DNA from: Achromobacter spanius
GTDB taxonomy: Bacteria; Pseudomonadota; Gammaproteobacteria; Burkholderiales; Burkholderiaceae_B
Length of the DNA: 64,000 nucleotides
NCBI RefSeq assembly: GCF_003994415.1
Contig: NZ_CP034689.1
Location: 1,798,001 to 1,862,000 of the forward strand
Reading direction: 5' to 3'
Shown here in pieces: positions 51,348 through 60,337 of the stretch (positions are counted from its first letter, which is position 1; every line of letters starts with the position of its first letter). A program made the translations under genes and the position numbers. The notes beneath the pieces are model-generated. The model saw only the letters and a list, made by a program, of their open reading frames with translations. It made no database searches and was not told the origin of the DNA.

Positions 51348-52266
51348 GAATCAGATGAAGCAAACTCAACTCCCCTTTGCGGAGTGGTTGCAGGGTCGCG
51401 TGCGGCACGTCGAAGACGTCCTGGACGACCTGATGCCCCCCGCGGACGTGCTGCCTGTCCGCCTGCATGAAGCCATGCGCTACGCCGTGCTGGGCGGTGG
51501 CAAGCGGGTACGCGCCGCCATGGTCTACGCCGCTGGGCAGGCCTGCCCGGTCAGCGGCAGCGTGCTGGCCATCGAGGCATCGCTGGACCGCGCCGCGGCC
51601 GCCGTTGAATTGATCCACGCCTATTCGCTGGTGCATGACGACCTGCCCTGCATGGACGACGACACCTTGCGTCGTGGCCGGCCCACCACGCATGTGCAGT
51701 TCGACGAAGCCACCGCCATGCTGGCGGGCGACGCCTTGCAGCCGCTGGCTTTCGACTTGCTGGCCTCAATGCCCATTGCGCCCGCGCTGATCGTGCAGGC
51801 GACCCAGTCGTTGGCGCGTGCCGCCGGCAGCCAGGGCATGGCGGGTGGTCAGGCCATTGATCTGCTCAGCGTTGGCCATTCGCTGTCGCGCGACGAACTC
51901 CAGACCATGCACAGCATGAAGACGGGCGCCATGCTGGCGTGCAGCGTGGCCTTGGGTGGCATCGTGGCGGGCGCCAGTTCGGCCTCGCGCCAGGCGCTGG
52001 ACGCCTACGCGCAAGCCATGGGCCTGGCGTTCCAGGTGGTGGACGATATCCTGGACGTCACCGCCGACACGGCCAGCCTGGGCAAGACGCCCGGCAAGGA
52101 CGCGGCGGAAAACAAACCCACCTACGTATCACTGCTGGGCCTGTCCGAGGCGCGCGCGTTTGCCGAGGAATTGCGCGTGGCCGCGCAGGCGGCGCTGGAG
52201 CCTTTGGGCGACGCGGGCTTGCGTTTGGCGCAATTGGCTGATTTCATCGTCCTTCGAGACCGCTGA
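51337..52266 (+). CDS. ispA: Farnesyl diphosphate synthase (polyprenyl synthetase)
   Basis: 309 residues from ATG 51337, overlapping xseB; ATG 51355 is an alternative. It condenses IPP with DMAPP and GPP. First aspartate-rich motif DDLPCMDDD, LGGGKRVRAAM for the IPP site, and second motif DDILD. Length and the two-residue insert in the first motif fit bacterial FPP synthase. Confidence 0.94.
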   Translation: MTNKNQMKQTQLPFAEWLQGRVRHVEDVLDDLMPPADVLPVRLHEAMRYAVLGGGKRVRAAMVYAAGQACPVSGSVLAIEASLDRAAAAVELIHAYSLVHDDLPCMDDDTLRRGRPTTHVQFDEATAMLAGDALQPLAFDLLASMPIAPALIVQATQSLARAAGSQGMAGGQAIDLLSVGHSLSRDELQTMHSMKTGAMLACSVALGGIVAGASSASRQALDAYAQAMGLAFQVVDDILDVTADTASLGKTPGKDAAENKPTYVSLLGLSEARAFAEELRVAAQAALEPLGDAGLRLAQLADFIVLRDR

Positions 52267-52277
52267 TCCGTGATAAG

Positions 52278-52299
52278 CCCGGCCTGGGTTCAGGCCGGG
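52278..52299. repeat. Perfect 9-bp hairpin between ispA and dxs
   Basis: CCCGGCCTG, loop GGTT, CAGGCCGGG, without a T-run. It could pause polymerase or set the relative message stability of the two genes. Confidence 0.7.
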
Positions 52300-52319
52300 G
52301 CAACGAACCCCATACAAGC

Positions 52320-54182
52320 ATGACGACTGATTTATTGGACCGCATTCAATCCCCGGCCGACCTCAAGCGCCTGGATCGCCGCGAGCTGAAAAAGCTTGCC
52401 GACGAACTGCGCGGCTTTGTGCTGGAGTCGGTATCCAAAACGGGCGGACACCTGTCGTCCAACCTGGGCACGGTCGAGCTCACGCTGGCCCTGCATCAGG
52501 TGTTCGACACGCCGCATGACCGCATCGTCTGGGACGTGGGGCACCAGTCCTATCCGCACAAGATCCTGACCGGCCGCCGCGCCGGCATGGCCAAGTTGCG
52601 GCAGCAAGGTGGCATTTCGGGCTTTCCCAAGCGCAGCGAATCCGAATACGACGCCTTCGGCACCGCGCACTCGTCCACGTCCATCTCGGCGGCGCTGGGC
52701 ATGGCGGTGGCCTCGCGCAATGCGGGCGTGCAACGCCAGCACATTGCCGTCATCGGCGACGGCGCCATGTCCGCGGGCATGGCGTTCGAAGCCATGAACA
52801 ACGCGGGTGTCACGCCCAACATCAACCTGCTGGTGATCCTGAACGACAACGACATGTCGATCTCGCCGCCGGTGGGGGCGCTGAACCGCTACCTGGCGCG
52901 CCTGATGTCGGGCCGCTTCTATGCCACCGCCAAGAACGTGGGCCGCGCGGTCTTGCAACACGTGCCGCCCGTGCTGGAACTGGCGCGCCGGTTTGAAGAG
53001 CATGCCAAGGGCATGGTCACGCCGGCCACGCTGTTCGAAGAATTCGGCTTCAACTACGTCGGTCCCATCGATGGGCACGACCTGGACGCGCTGGTGCCCA
53101 CCTTGCAGAACCTGAAGGCGCTGCAAGGCCTGCAATTCCTGCATGTGGTCACCAAGAAGGGGCAGGGCTACAAGCTGGCCGAGGCCGACCCGGTGCTGTA
53201 TCACGGCCCGGGCAAGTTCGACCCCGCGGTCGGCATCCAGCAATCCAAGGCGCCCGGCAAGCGCACGTTCACGCAGGTGTTCGGCCAGTGGCTGTGCGAC
53301 ATGGCCGAGCAAGACCCGCATCTGGTCGCCGTCACGCCCGCCATGCGCGAAGGCAGCGGCCTGGTGGAATTCGAAAAGCGCTTTCCGCTGCGCTATTTCG
53401 ACGTGGGCATCGCTGAGCAGCACGCCGTGACGTTCGCGGCGGGCGTGGCCTGCGAAGGGCAAAAGCCCGTCGTGGCGATCTACTCCACGTTCATGCAGCG
53501 AGGCTACGACCAGTTCATCCACGACGTCGCGCTGCAAAACCTGGACGTGACGTTCGCGCTGGACCGCGCCGGCATCGTCGGCGCCGACGGCGCGACCCAC
53601 GCCGGCAATTACGACATCGCTTTTCTGCGCTGCGTGCCGAACATGGTGGTGGCCACGCCTTCCGACGAAAGCGAAACGCGCCTGCTGCTGTCGACCTGTT
53701 ATCAGCATCCGGGCCCGGCCTCGGTGCGCTATCCGCGTGGCGCTGGCTGTGGCGCCCCGGAAGGCGCGGGCTTGGACACGGTGCAAGTGGGCCGAGGCGT
53801 GGTGCGGCGCGAAGGCAAGAAGATCGCCATCCTGGGCTTTGGCACGCTGGTGCAAGCGGCGCTTGCCGCTGCCGACAAGCTGGACGCCACCGTGGCCGAC
53901 ATGCGTTTCGTCAAGCCGATCGACCTGGACCTGATCCTGGACCTGGCGCGCCGCCACGACGCACTGGTCACGATCGAAGATGCCTCCATCATGGGCGGCG
54001 CCGGCAGCGCGGTGCTGGAAGCGCTGAGCGCCGCGGGCGTGCAGATTCCGGTGCTGCAACTGGGTTTGCCGGATGTCTTCATCGACCATGGCGACCAGTC
54101 TGCCTTGCTGGCGGGCATCGGACTGGATGCCGCTGGCATCGAGCAGTCGATCCGCAATCGCTACGCCGATCTGCTGGCTTGA
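52320..54182 (+). CDS. dxs: 1-deoxy-D-xylulose-5-phosphate synthase
   Basis: 620 residues. The thiamine-diphosphate enzyme that starts the MEP pathway from pyruvate and glyceraldehyde 3-phosphate. GHLSSNLGTVELTLALHQVFDTP, the TPP/Mg motif GDGAMSAGMAFEAMNNAG to NDNDMSISPPVGALN, and the transketolase-type segment FDVGIAEQHAVTFAAGVA are visible. It ends the xseB-ispA-dxs operon. Confidence 0.97.
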   Translation: MTTDLLDRIQSPADLKRLDRRELKKLADELRGFVLESVSKTGGHLSSNLGTVELTLALHQVFDTPHDRIVWDVGHQSYPHKILTGRRAGMAKLRQQGGISGFPKRSESEYDAFGTAHSSTSISAALGMAVASRNAGVQRQHIAVIGDGAMSAGMAFEAMNNAGVTPNINLLVILNDNDMSISPPVGALNRYLARLMSGRFYATAKNVGRAVLQHVPPVLELARRFEEHAKGMVTPATLFEEFGFNYVGPIDGHDLDALVPTLQNLKALQGLQFLHVVTKKGQGYKLAEADPVLYHGPGKFDPAVGIQQSKAPGKRTFTQVFGQWLCDMAEQDPHLVAVTPAMREGSGLVEFEKRFPLRYFDVGIAEQHAVTFAAGVACEGQKPVVAIYSTFMQRGYDQFIHDVALQNLDVTFALDRAGIVGADGATHAGNYDIAFLRCVPNMVVATPSDESETRLLLSTCYQHPGPASVRYPRGAGCGAPEGAGLDTVQVGRGVVRREGKKIAILGFGTLVQAALAAADKLDATVADMRFVKPIDLDLILDLARRHDALVTIEDASIMGGAGSAVLEALSAAGVQIPVLQLGLPDVFIDHGDQSALLAGIGLDAAGIEQSIRNRYADLLA

Positions 54183-54368
54183 AGCTGGCGCGGCATCCGG
54201 TCGGGGGCGGCGCCCTCGTCCGGATTTGCAACACACTGTTCTGCCCCAAGCGACCTACGGAGAGAAGGGTTTTCCCTGGCGGTCCCGTGGCTTTGGGCGA
54301 TAATGGCCCCCTCTTAAAGTTTCCTAGGCCTTGCGCGAGCGACTGGTTGCCTAGACAGGTAAGCTGAA

Positions 54369-55166
54369 ATGAATTCTCCGATCGACCCCGCCATCGTGAT
54401 GCCCGACGTCCAGAGCTCGGCGGACACCCGGCACATCCCGATCCAGCGCGTGGGTATCCGTGGCGTGCGCCACCCCATGCTGATTGAAAGCGGCGATGGT
54501 TCGCCCCAGGGCACCGTCGCCAACTGGACCTTGACCGTGGCGCTGCCGCCCGAAGAAAAGGGGACGCATATGTCCCGCTTTGTGGCGCTGTTGGAAAAAT
54601 ATCGCAGCACGCCCATGACGCCGGCCTTGTTCCGCGCCATGGCGGCAGACATGCTGCCGCTGCTGCACGCAGAGCGCGGTGACATCACCGCGGCGTTCCC
54701 GTACTTCATCAACAAGTCGGCCCCCATTTCCGGCGTGCAAAGCCTGCTGGACTACGAAGTCCAGTGGATCGCGCGCGCCCAGGGCGATAGTGTTGAATTC
54801 GAGCTCGTCGTGCAGGTGCCGGTAACCAGCCTGTGCCCGTGTTCGAAGGCCATTTCGGAATACGGCGCGCACAACCAGCGTTCGCACGTGACCGTGTCGG
54901 CCATCTTGAACGGCGACATCAGCATGGACGGTGTCATCCGCCTGATCGAAGAAGAAGGTTCGTGCGAACTCTGGGGCCTGCTCAAGCGCCCCGACGAAAA
55001 GTACGTGACCGAACGCGCCTACGACAACCCCAAGTTCGTCGAAGACCTGGTGCGTGACGTGGCCGCGCGCCTGACCGCGCACCCCGGCATCGCCCGCTAC
55101 CGCGTTGAAGCCGAGAACTTTGAATCGATCCACAACCACTCGGCCTACGCCGTCGTGGAAGGCTGA
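54369..55166 (+). CDS. folE2: GTP cyclohydrolase FolE2 (type IB)
   Basis: 265 residues. It converts GTP to dihydroneopterin triphosphate in folate synthesis and can work with metals other than zinc. The GCYH-IB mark PVTSLCPCSKAISEYGAHNQRS holds the metal cysteine, followed by the glutamate/histidine-rich LIEEEGSCELWGLLKRPDEK. In many bacteria folE2 is a zinc-starvation gene, but I see no Zur-type palindrome in the 186 bases before it; a GATAAT box lies near 54299. Confidence 0.95.
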   Translation: MNSPIDPAIVMPDVQSSADTRHIPIQRVGIRGVRHPMLIESGDGSPQGTVANWTLTVALPPEEKGTHMSRFVALLEKYRSTPMTPALFRAMAADMLPLLHAERGDITAAFPYFINKSAPISGVQSLLDYEVQWIARAQGDSVEFELVVQVPVTSLCPCSKAISEYGAHNQRSHVTVSAILNGDISMDGVIRLIEEEGSCELWGLLKRPDEKYVTERAYDNPKFVEDLVRDVAARLTAHPGIARYRVEAENFESIHNHSAYAVVEG

Positions 55167-55173
55167 GCGTCCC

Positions 55174-56097
55174 GTGCACCATCCGGCGGCCAACGACTGG
55201 CCGCTCATCGCGGGGCTGCAAGCCTGGGAATCGCGGCTGGCCAATAACTTGGCCGGCCGCGGTCGTTTGGGCGTGGCGCTCTACGAGTTCTTCCGCTTTG
55301 GCGTCAAGCAAGCCTGGGCCTGCCTGTTCGGTGGGCTGATGTGCGCGCTGCTGCTGGGCACGCACTGGTGGTATCCCAAGGACGCGCTGCTGGCGCGCTA
55401 CGACTTTCTGACCATCGCCGCGCTGGGCATCCAGGTCTTGCTGCTGGCCTTGCGCATGGAGACCTGGAGCGAGGCCCGCGTGATCCTGATGTTCCATGTG
55501 GTTGGCACCGGCATGGAAATCTTCAAGACGGCGGCGGGGTCGTGGATCTACCCCGAGGCCAGCGTGCTGCGCATCGGCGGGGTGCCGCTGTTTACCGGCT
55601 TCATGTATGCGGCAGTGGGCAGCTATCTGGCGCGGGTGTGGCGGCTGTTCGATTTCCGGTTTCGCGCCCATCCTCCCATGGTCGCCACGGTGGCCTTGTC
55701 GGTGCTGATCTACCTGAACTTCTTCGCGCACCACTTCATCATGGATTTCCGGTGGTTGCTGTTCGCGCTGACGGCCGTGCTGTTCGCGCGAACCTGGGTG
55801 TATTTCCGCATATGGCGCGTCTACCGCCGCATGCCCTTGTTGTTGGGCTTCGTGTTGGTGGCCTTGTTCATTTGGTTCGCCGAAAACATCGGCACCTTCG
55901 CCAACGCCTGGCGCTATCCCAACCAGTCGCATGCCTGGCAATGGGTGTCCATCGCCAAGCTGGGCTCGTGGTTCCTCTTGATGATCATCAGCTACGTGAT
56001 GGTCAGCGTGGTCAATCGGCCGCGTGAAATCGCTGTTGCCGATTTGCCGCAAGGGGTCGAGACGGGCGGTGGGAAAGCCCCGTCCCTGATTTCCTGA
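55174..56097 (+). CDS. DUF817-family membrane protein
   Basis: 307 residues from GTG 55174, eight bases after the folE2 stop. About seven to eight membrane helices, with conserved-looking motifs FHVVGTGMEIFKTAAGSW, PLFTGFMYAAVGSY and WFAENIGTFANAW. The family has no established function. Tight spacing suggests co-transcription with folE2; whether that reflects shared function is unknown. Confidence 0.82.
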   Translation: MHHPAANDWPLIAGLQAWESRLANNLAGRGRLGVALYEFFRFGVKQAWACLFGGLMCALLLGTHWWYPKDALLARYDFLTIAALGIQVLLLALRMETWSEARVILMFHVVGTGMEIFKTAAGSWIYPEASVLRIGGVPLFTGFMYAAVGSYLARVWRLFDFRFRAHPPMVATVALSVLIYLNFFAHHFIMDFRWLLFALTAVLFARTWVYFRIWRVYRRMPLLLGFVLVALFIWFAENIGTFANAWRYPNQSHAWQWVSIAKLGSWFLLMIISYVMVSVVNRPREIAVADLPQGVETGGGKAPSLIS

Positions 56098-56309
56098 CAC
56101 CCCAGCCGCTTGCGAAGCGATGCTCAATCGGTAATAATCGAGGGCTTTCTTGCTCGACCGCCCATGGTTTTTGGGTAGCGGGCTGCCCCTTGCGGGCTAG
56201 TTGTCTTTTGTGTGTGCGGCTGAATTGTAGCCATGCATGCAACCACCCATGATGGAAAGCGCGGGTGCAAGACGCTTGGCCAGCAAGACATCCTCAAGGA
56301 GTTTTACTC

Positions 56310-56684
56310 ATGCGTCACTACGAAGTAGTGTTTATTGTTCACCCCGACCAAAGCGAGCAAGTGCCCGCCATGGTCGAGCGTTACCAAGCGCTGGTCACGG
56401 GCCAAGGCGGCTCGGTTCACCGCCTGGAAGACTGGGGTCGCCGTCAACTGGCCTACCCGATCCAGAAGCTCGTCAAGGCTCACTACGTTTGCCTGAACAT
56501 CGAGTGCGGCCAAGCCACGCTGGATGAGCTGGAACACTCGTTCCGCTACAACGACGCCGTTCTGCGCCACTTGGTCATCAAGACCAAGAAGGCCCAGACC
56601 ACGCCCTCGATCATGATGAAGTCGGTTGAGCGCGAAGAAGCCCGTAAGGCTTCGGCTGAAGCTGTCGCGGTTCAGCCCGAGTAA
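56310..56684 (+). CDS. rpsF: 30S ribosomal protein S6
   Basis: 124 residues from ATG 56310, with AAGGAG upstream. MRHYEVVFIVHPDQSEQVPAMVERY, LEDWGRRQLAYPIQKLVKAHYV and FRYNDAVLRHLVIK are typical. S6 pairs with S18 on the 30S platform. First gene of rpsF-priB-rpsR-rplI. Confidence 0.97.
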   Translation: MRHYEVVFIVHPDQSEQVPAMVERYQALVTGQGGSVHRLEDWGRRQLAYPIQKLVKAHYVCLNIECGQATLDELEHSFRYNDAVLRHLVIKTKKAQTTPSIMMKSVEREEARKASAEAVAVQPE

Positions 56685-56735
56685 GCAGGGCTCACGCAGA
56701 GCTCAACTCATGAAGTCCCCTCGGTGCCTGGCAGG

Positions 56736-57059
56736 ATGAATAAGCTGGAACTCAGCGCCCGCGTTCTTGAATGCGAGCCTTTGCGCCACACTCCCGCCGG
56801 TCTGCCCGCACTGGAAATGGTGTTGGCGCACGAGTCCGAAGTCATCGAAGCCGGCCACCCGCGCCGTGTTGAATTGACGATCACGGCCGTGGCATTGGGC
56901 GATCTGGCGTTGCTGTTGAAAAACACCGCGTTAGGGTCTGAATTGCTGGTGCAGGGGTTTTTGGCTCCCGTCCGCAAAGACTCGGTGAAGATCAAGCTGC
57001 ATCTGCAGCAGGCGCGCAAGATCAGCGGTAGCGCAGGACGCGATCCGCAGGTGGCTTGA
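56736..57059 (+). CDS. priB: Primosomal replication protein N (PriB)
   Basis: 107 residues from ATG 56736; the SD (GGCAGG) is unusually close, and GTG 56724 is an alternative. A small OB-fold single-strand-DNA binding protein of the restart primosome: MNKLELSARVLECEPLRHTPAG, EMVLAHESEVIEAGHPR and VQGFLAPVRKDSVKIKLHL. Placement between rpsF and rpsR is the expected one. Confidence 0.94.
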   Translation: MNKLELSARVLECEPLRHTPAGLPALEMVLAHESEVIEAGHPRRVELTITAVALGDLALLLKNTALGSELLVQGFLAPVRKDSVKIKLHLQQARKISGSAGRDPQVA

Positions 57060-57178
57060 AAGGGTTGAGCAAGAGGTGCGAGAGCGCCTTCTGAATACGG
57101 ATAGGTTATGGGGTGCTGGGCCCGGTTTTCAAAAAACCCCGGGTAAAACCCGCCCCCTCAAACATAGAGGCACATATC

Positions 57179-57451
57179 ATGGCTTTCTTCGGAAAACGCA
57201 AAGAAAAACGCAAATTCACGCAGCAGAACCCGCTCTTCAAGCGTCGTAAGTTCTGCCGCTTTACCGCAGCCGGCGTCGAAGAGATCGACTACAAGGATCT
57301 GGACACCCTGCGCGACTTCGTGCAAGAAAACGGCAAGATCATCCCGGCTCGCTTGACCGGCACCAAGGCAATCTACCAGCGCCAGCTGGACACCGCCATC
57401 AAGCGCGCGCGCTTCCTGGCCCTGTTGCCTTACACCGACAACCACAACTAA
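57179..57451 (+). CDS. rpsR: 30S ribosomal protein S18
   Basis: 90 residues from ATG 57179 with AGAGG upstream. FKRRKFCRFTAAGVEEIDYKD, ENGKIIPARLTGTKAIYQRQL and ARFLALLPYTDNH match S18. The 119-base gap after priB contains a GGTTTT...AAAACC-type complementary stretch near 57124-57150 that could be a processing or control element. Confidence 0.97.
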   Translation: MAFFGKRKEKRKFTQQNPLFKRRKFCRFTAAGVEEIDYKDLDTLRDFVQENGKIIPARLTGTKAIYQRQLDTAIKRARFLALLPYTDNHN

Positions 57452-57465
57452 TCCGGGGCACTGAA

Positions 57466-57921
57466 ATGCAAGTTATTCTGCTCGAAAAAGTCCTCAACCT
57501 GGGCAACCTGGGTGAAGTCGTCCGCGTGCGTGACGGTTACGCCCGCAACTTCCTGATTCCCCAGCGCAAGGCCCGCCGTGCTACCGACGCCGCCCTGAAG
57601 GAATTCGAAGCTCGCCGCGCCGAGCTGGAAAAGGCCCAGGCTGAAAAGCTGGCCGCCTCCCAGGCTCTGGGTGAGCGCATTGCCGGCTTCCAACTGAAGA
57701 TCGCTCAGAAGGCCGGCGTTGACGGTCGTCTGTTCGGCTCGGTGACCAATGCCGACATCGCTGAAGCGCTGAAGAAGGCTGGTTTCGAAGGCGTTGAAAA
57801 GGGCCAAGTGCGCCTGCCCAACGGCCAACTGAAGTCGGTCGGCGAGTTCCCGATCCAGGTCGCCCTGCACGCCGACGTGGTTGTCGACGTCACGGTTCAG
57901 GTCGAAGGCGAACTGTCCTAA
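57466..57921 (+). CDS. rplI: 50S ribosomal protein L9
   Basis: 151 residues. MQVILLEKVLNLGNLGEVVRVRDGYARNFLIP is the L9 signature; a long connecting helix (ALKEFEARRAELEKAQAEKL) joins it to the C-terminal RNA-binding domain with GVDGRLFGSVTNADIAEAL. Last gene of the ribosomal operon, followed by a strong terminator. Confidence 0.97.
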   Translation: MQVILLEKVLNLGNLGEVVRVRDGYARNFLIPQRKARRATDAALKEFEARRAELEKAQAEKLAASQALGERIAGFQLKIAQKAGVDGRLFGSVTNADIAEALKKAGFEGVEKGQVRLPNGQLKSVGEFPIQVALHADVVVDVTVQVEGELS

Positions 57922-57942
57922 GCCGGTACCCGCAGTAAAAAG

Positions 57943-57968
57943 AAGCCGGCCCGCGTGCCGGCTTTTTT
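57943..57968 (+). terminator. Intrinsic terminator after rplI
   Basis: AAGCCGGC, loop, GCCGGCTT followed by further Ts. Confidence 0.9.
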
Positions 57969-58048
57969 CTTGTTGTCTGGCTGTCCTATGCTTGTCGTCT
58001 TGTCGGCGTCACGCATCAGACGCCACCTTGCTTCGCACAGAGGACCCC

Positions 58049-58888
58049 TTGACTCAGCCGCCCGTCCATCGCAACGCGCCGCCCGGCCTGCGCGCCTGGC
58101 TCGACAGTGTTGACGCCCTGCGTGAACCGTCGGTGCGCGACGTGACAATCGACGGCGTGCGCTGCATCGTCAAGCGCCGACGTCCGAGTTTTGGCCGCGG
58201 TGTCAGCTACGCGCTGCGCTATGTGCGCGCGCTTTTCCTGGGCATGGGCTGCAAGGTGTTTCTGGGCGAGTTTCCGCGCCCTGGCGTGCTGCTGCGTAAC
58301 GGTCTTACGCACGAGGCTCAGCGATTGTCGATGCTGCTGGAGGCAGGCTGCCGCGTGCCGGAGGTGTGGTGGCAGGAGCAGGGCCTGCTGGTGCTGGAAT
58401 ATGTGGGCGACGATCTGGCCGACCTGATCCGCAACGAAGACGCCACCTCGCAGCTTTGGCTGACCCGCGCGGCAGCCGCCGATCTGGCGGCGTTTCACGC
58501 GCGTGGCATGTGGCATGGCGGCGCGCAGATCCGCAATGTCACCTTGCGTGATGGCGAGCTGTGGCGCATCGATTTCGAAGAGAACATCGGCGCAACTCTG
58601 TCCCGGCCGTTGGCTCAGGCCTACGACCTTTTCCAGATGTTGTCGTCGCTGGTGTCTTTGCGTAAATTGCCCGACGATGTAGCCGTTACGCTGGGTACAC
58701 TGGCGCTCGACGTGTATCTGGAAAGCAACCCGGACACGGCGGTCAAGGCCCGCCTGAAGCGCTTGGCCCGCGTGCTTTGTGGCGTTGCTGCGCCTTTGCG
58801 TCCCCTGTTGCGGCGCCTGCCGTCGCGCGATATCCAGGGTTTTTTCCGCGTTGCCGCTATTTTGCAGCCGTTACTATTGAAGCCATGA
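58049..58888 (+). CDS. Protein-kinase-like (BUD32/RIO/LPS-kinase-like) protein
   Basis: 279 residues from TTG 58049, which has AGAGGA a few bases upstream; no ATG fits. A small kinase-like fold: catalytic-loop equivalent LAAFHARGMWHGGAQIRNVTL (with GGAQxRN where HxDxxxxN is usual) and a metal-site segment WRIDFEENIG. These are atypical kinases similar to lipopolysaccharide-core or BUD32-type proteins; the substrate is unknown. The stop overlaps the dnaB start (ATGA). Confidence 0.7.
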   Translation: MTQPPVHRNAPPGLRAWLDSVDALREPSVRDVTIDGVRCIVKRRRPSFGRGVSYALRYVRALFLGMGCKVFLGEFPRPGVLLRNGLTHEAQRLSMLLEAGCRVPEVWWQEQGLLVLEYVGDDLADLIRNEDATSQLWLTRAAAADLAAFHARGMWHGGAQIRNVTLRDGELWRIDFEENIGATLSRPLAQAYDLFQMLSSLVSLRKLPDDVAVTLGTLALDVYLESNPDTAVKARLKRLARVLCGVAAPLRPLLRRLPSRDIQGFFRVAAILQPLLLKP

Positions 58889-60267
58889 ACACACCTGCCG
58901 ATCCCCAGCTTGAATACCTGCGCGTTCCTCCCCATTCCATCGAGGCGGAGCAGTCGGTGCTGGGCGGCCTGTTGCTGGACAACACCGCGTGGGACCGTAT
59001 TGCCGACGTGCTGGTCGAAGAAGATTTCTACCGCCACGACCACCGGCTGATCTGGCACCACATCGCTCGCCTGATCGGCTTGGCGCGGCCCGCCGACGTC
59101 ATCACCGTCAATGAATCGCTGATCAGCGCCGGCAAGGCCGAAGACTCGGGCGGCTTGGCGTATCTGAACGCGCTGGCGCACAACACGCCGTCGGCCGCCA
59201 ACATCCGCCGCTACGCTGAAATCGTGCGCGAGCGCGCCATGCTGCGCAAGCTGGTGTCGATTGCCGACGAGATCTCATCGGCCGCCTTGAACCCGCAGGG
59301 CAAGGAAGCGCGCCAACTGCTGGATGAAGCGGAATCCAAGGTCTTCAAGATCGCTCAGGAAGGCTCGCGCGGCGCCGCCGGTTTCCAGGAGATCCAGCCG
59401 CTGTTGACTCAGGTGGTCGAACGCATTGACGAGCTCTACCACCGCGAAGGCAGTTCCGACGTTACCGGTGTGCCCACCGGCTTTACCGACCTGGACAAGA
59501 TGACGTCCGGCATGCAGGGCGGTGACTTGATCATCGTGGCCGGTCGCCCGTCGATGGGCAAGACCTCGTTCTCGATGAACATCGGCGAACACGTGGCCAT
59601 CGAGCAGGGCCTGCCCGTGGCGGTGTTCTCCATGGAAATGGGTGCGGTGCAGTTGGCGATGCGTATGTTGGGCTCGGTCGGCTTGCTGGACCAGCATCGC
59701 ATGCGTACCGGCAAGCTCATTGCTGATGACTGGCCGCGCGTGACGCACGCCGTGCAACTGATGCAGGATGCGCAGGTCTACATCGATGAAACCCCGGCCC
59801 TGAGCCCGATGGAAGTGCGTGCGCGTACGCGCCGCCTGGCGCGCCAGTGCGGTCAGCTTGGCTTGATCATCATCGACTACCTGCAACTGATGTCGGGTAA
59901 CGGCTCCGGCGAAAACCGGGCTACCGAAGTGTCGGAAATCAGCCGGTCGCTGAAAGGCCTGGCCAAGGAACTGAACTGCCCGCTGATCGCGCTGTCGCAG
60001 TTGAACCGAAGCCTGGAACAGCGCCCCAACAAGCGCCCCGTGATGAGCGATTTGCGCGAATCCGGCGCTATCGAACAGGACGCCGACGTGATCCTGTTCA
60101 TCTACCGCGATGAAGTCTACAACCCGGATTCGCCCGACAAGGGTACGGCCGAGATCATCATCGGCAAGCAGCGTAACGGCCCCATCGGCACCGTGCGCCT
60201 GACGTTCCAGGGTTCCAGCACGCGCTTCCTGAACTTCTCTGGTGCGCAACCGCGCGACATGTACTGA
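58885..60267 (+). CDS. dnaB: Replicative DNA helicase
   Basis: 460 residues from ATG 58885. The N-terminal collar domain (RVPPHSIEAEQSVLGGLLLDN) is followed by a RecA-like domain with Walker A GRPSMGKTSFSMNI, LGLIIIDYLQLM (Walker B) and LSQLNRSLEQRPNKRPVMSDLRESGAIEQDAD. It opens the fork as a hexamer. The start overlaps the kinase-like gene, a coupling that ties an uncharacterised protein to replication only by position. A strong terminator follows. Confidence 0.97.
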   Translation: MNTPADPQLEYLRVPPHSIEAEQSVLGGLLLDNTAWDRIADVLVEEDFYRHDHRLIWHHIARLIGLARPADVITVNESLISAGKAEDSGGLAYLNALAHNTPSAANIRRYAEIVRERAMLRKLVSIADEISSAALNPQGKEARQLLDEAESKVFKIAQEGSRGAAGFQEIQPLLTQVVERIDELYHREGSSDVTGVPTGFTDLDKMTSGMQGGDLIIVAGRPSMGKTSFSMNIGEHVAIEQGLPVAVFSMEMGAVQLAMRMLGSVGLLDQHRMRTGKLIADDWPRVTHAVQLMQDAQVYIDETPALSPMEVRARTRRLARQCGQLGLIIIDYLQLMSGNGSGENRATEVSEISRSLKGLAKELNCPLIALSQLNRSLEQRPNKRPVMSDLRESGAIEQDADVILFIYRDEVYNPDSPDKGTAEIIIGKQRNGPIGTVRLTFQGSSTRFLNFSGAQPRDMY

Positions 60268-60284
60268 CCCGTCGTCGGCATCGC

Positions 60285-60326
60285 AAAAAAAAACCGCGTC
60301 ACATCGAATGTGCGCGGTTTTTTTTG
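60285..60326. terminator. Bidirectional terminator after dnaB
   Basis: AAACCGCG plus inner CACAT/ATGTG arms and CGCGGTTT with long A-run and T-run on either side; it also serves the converging symporter gene. Confidence 0.9.
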
Positions 60327-60337
60327 TGTGGAAGGGT

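Noticed and set aside
52332..54236. 634-residue minus-strand frame opposite dxs
   Set aside because: Shadow of dxs, low-complexity composition.
54183..54368. Zur operator before folE2
   Set aside because: No GTTATA-N-TATAAC-like palindrome was found; only a GATAAT box.
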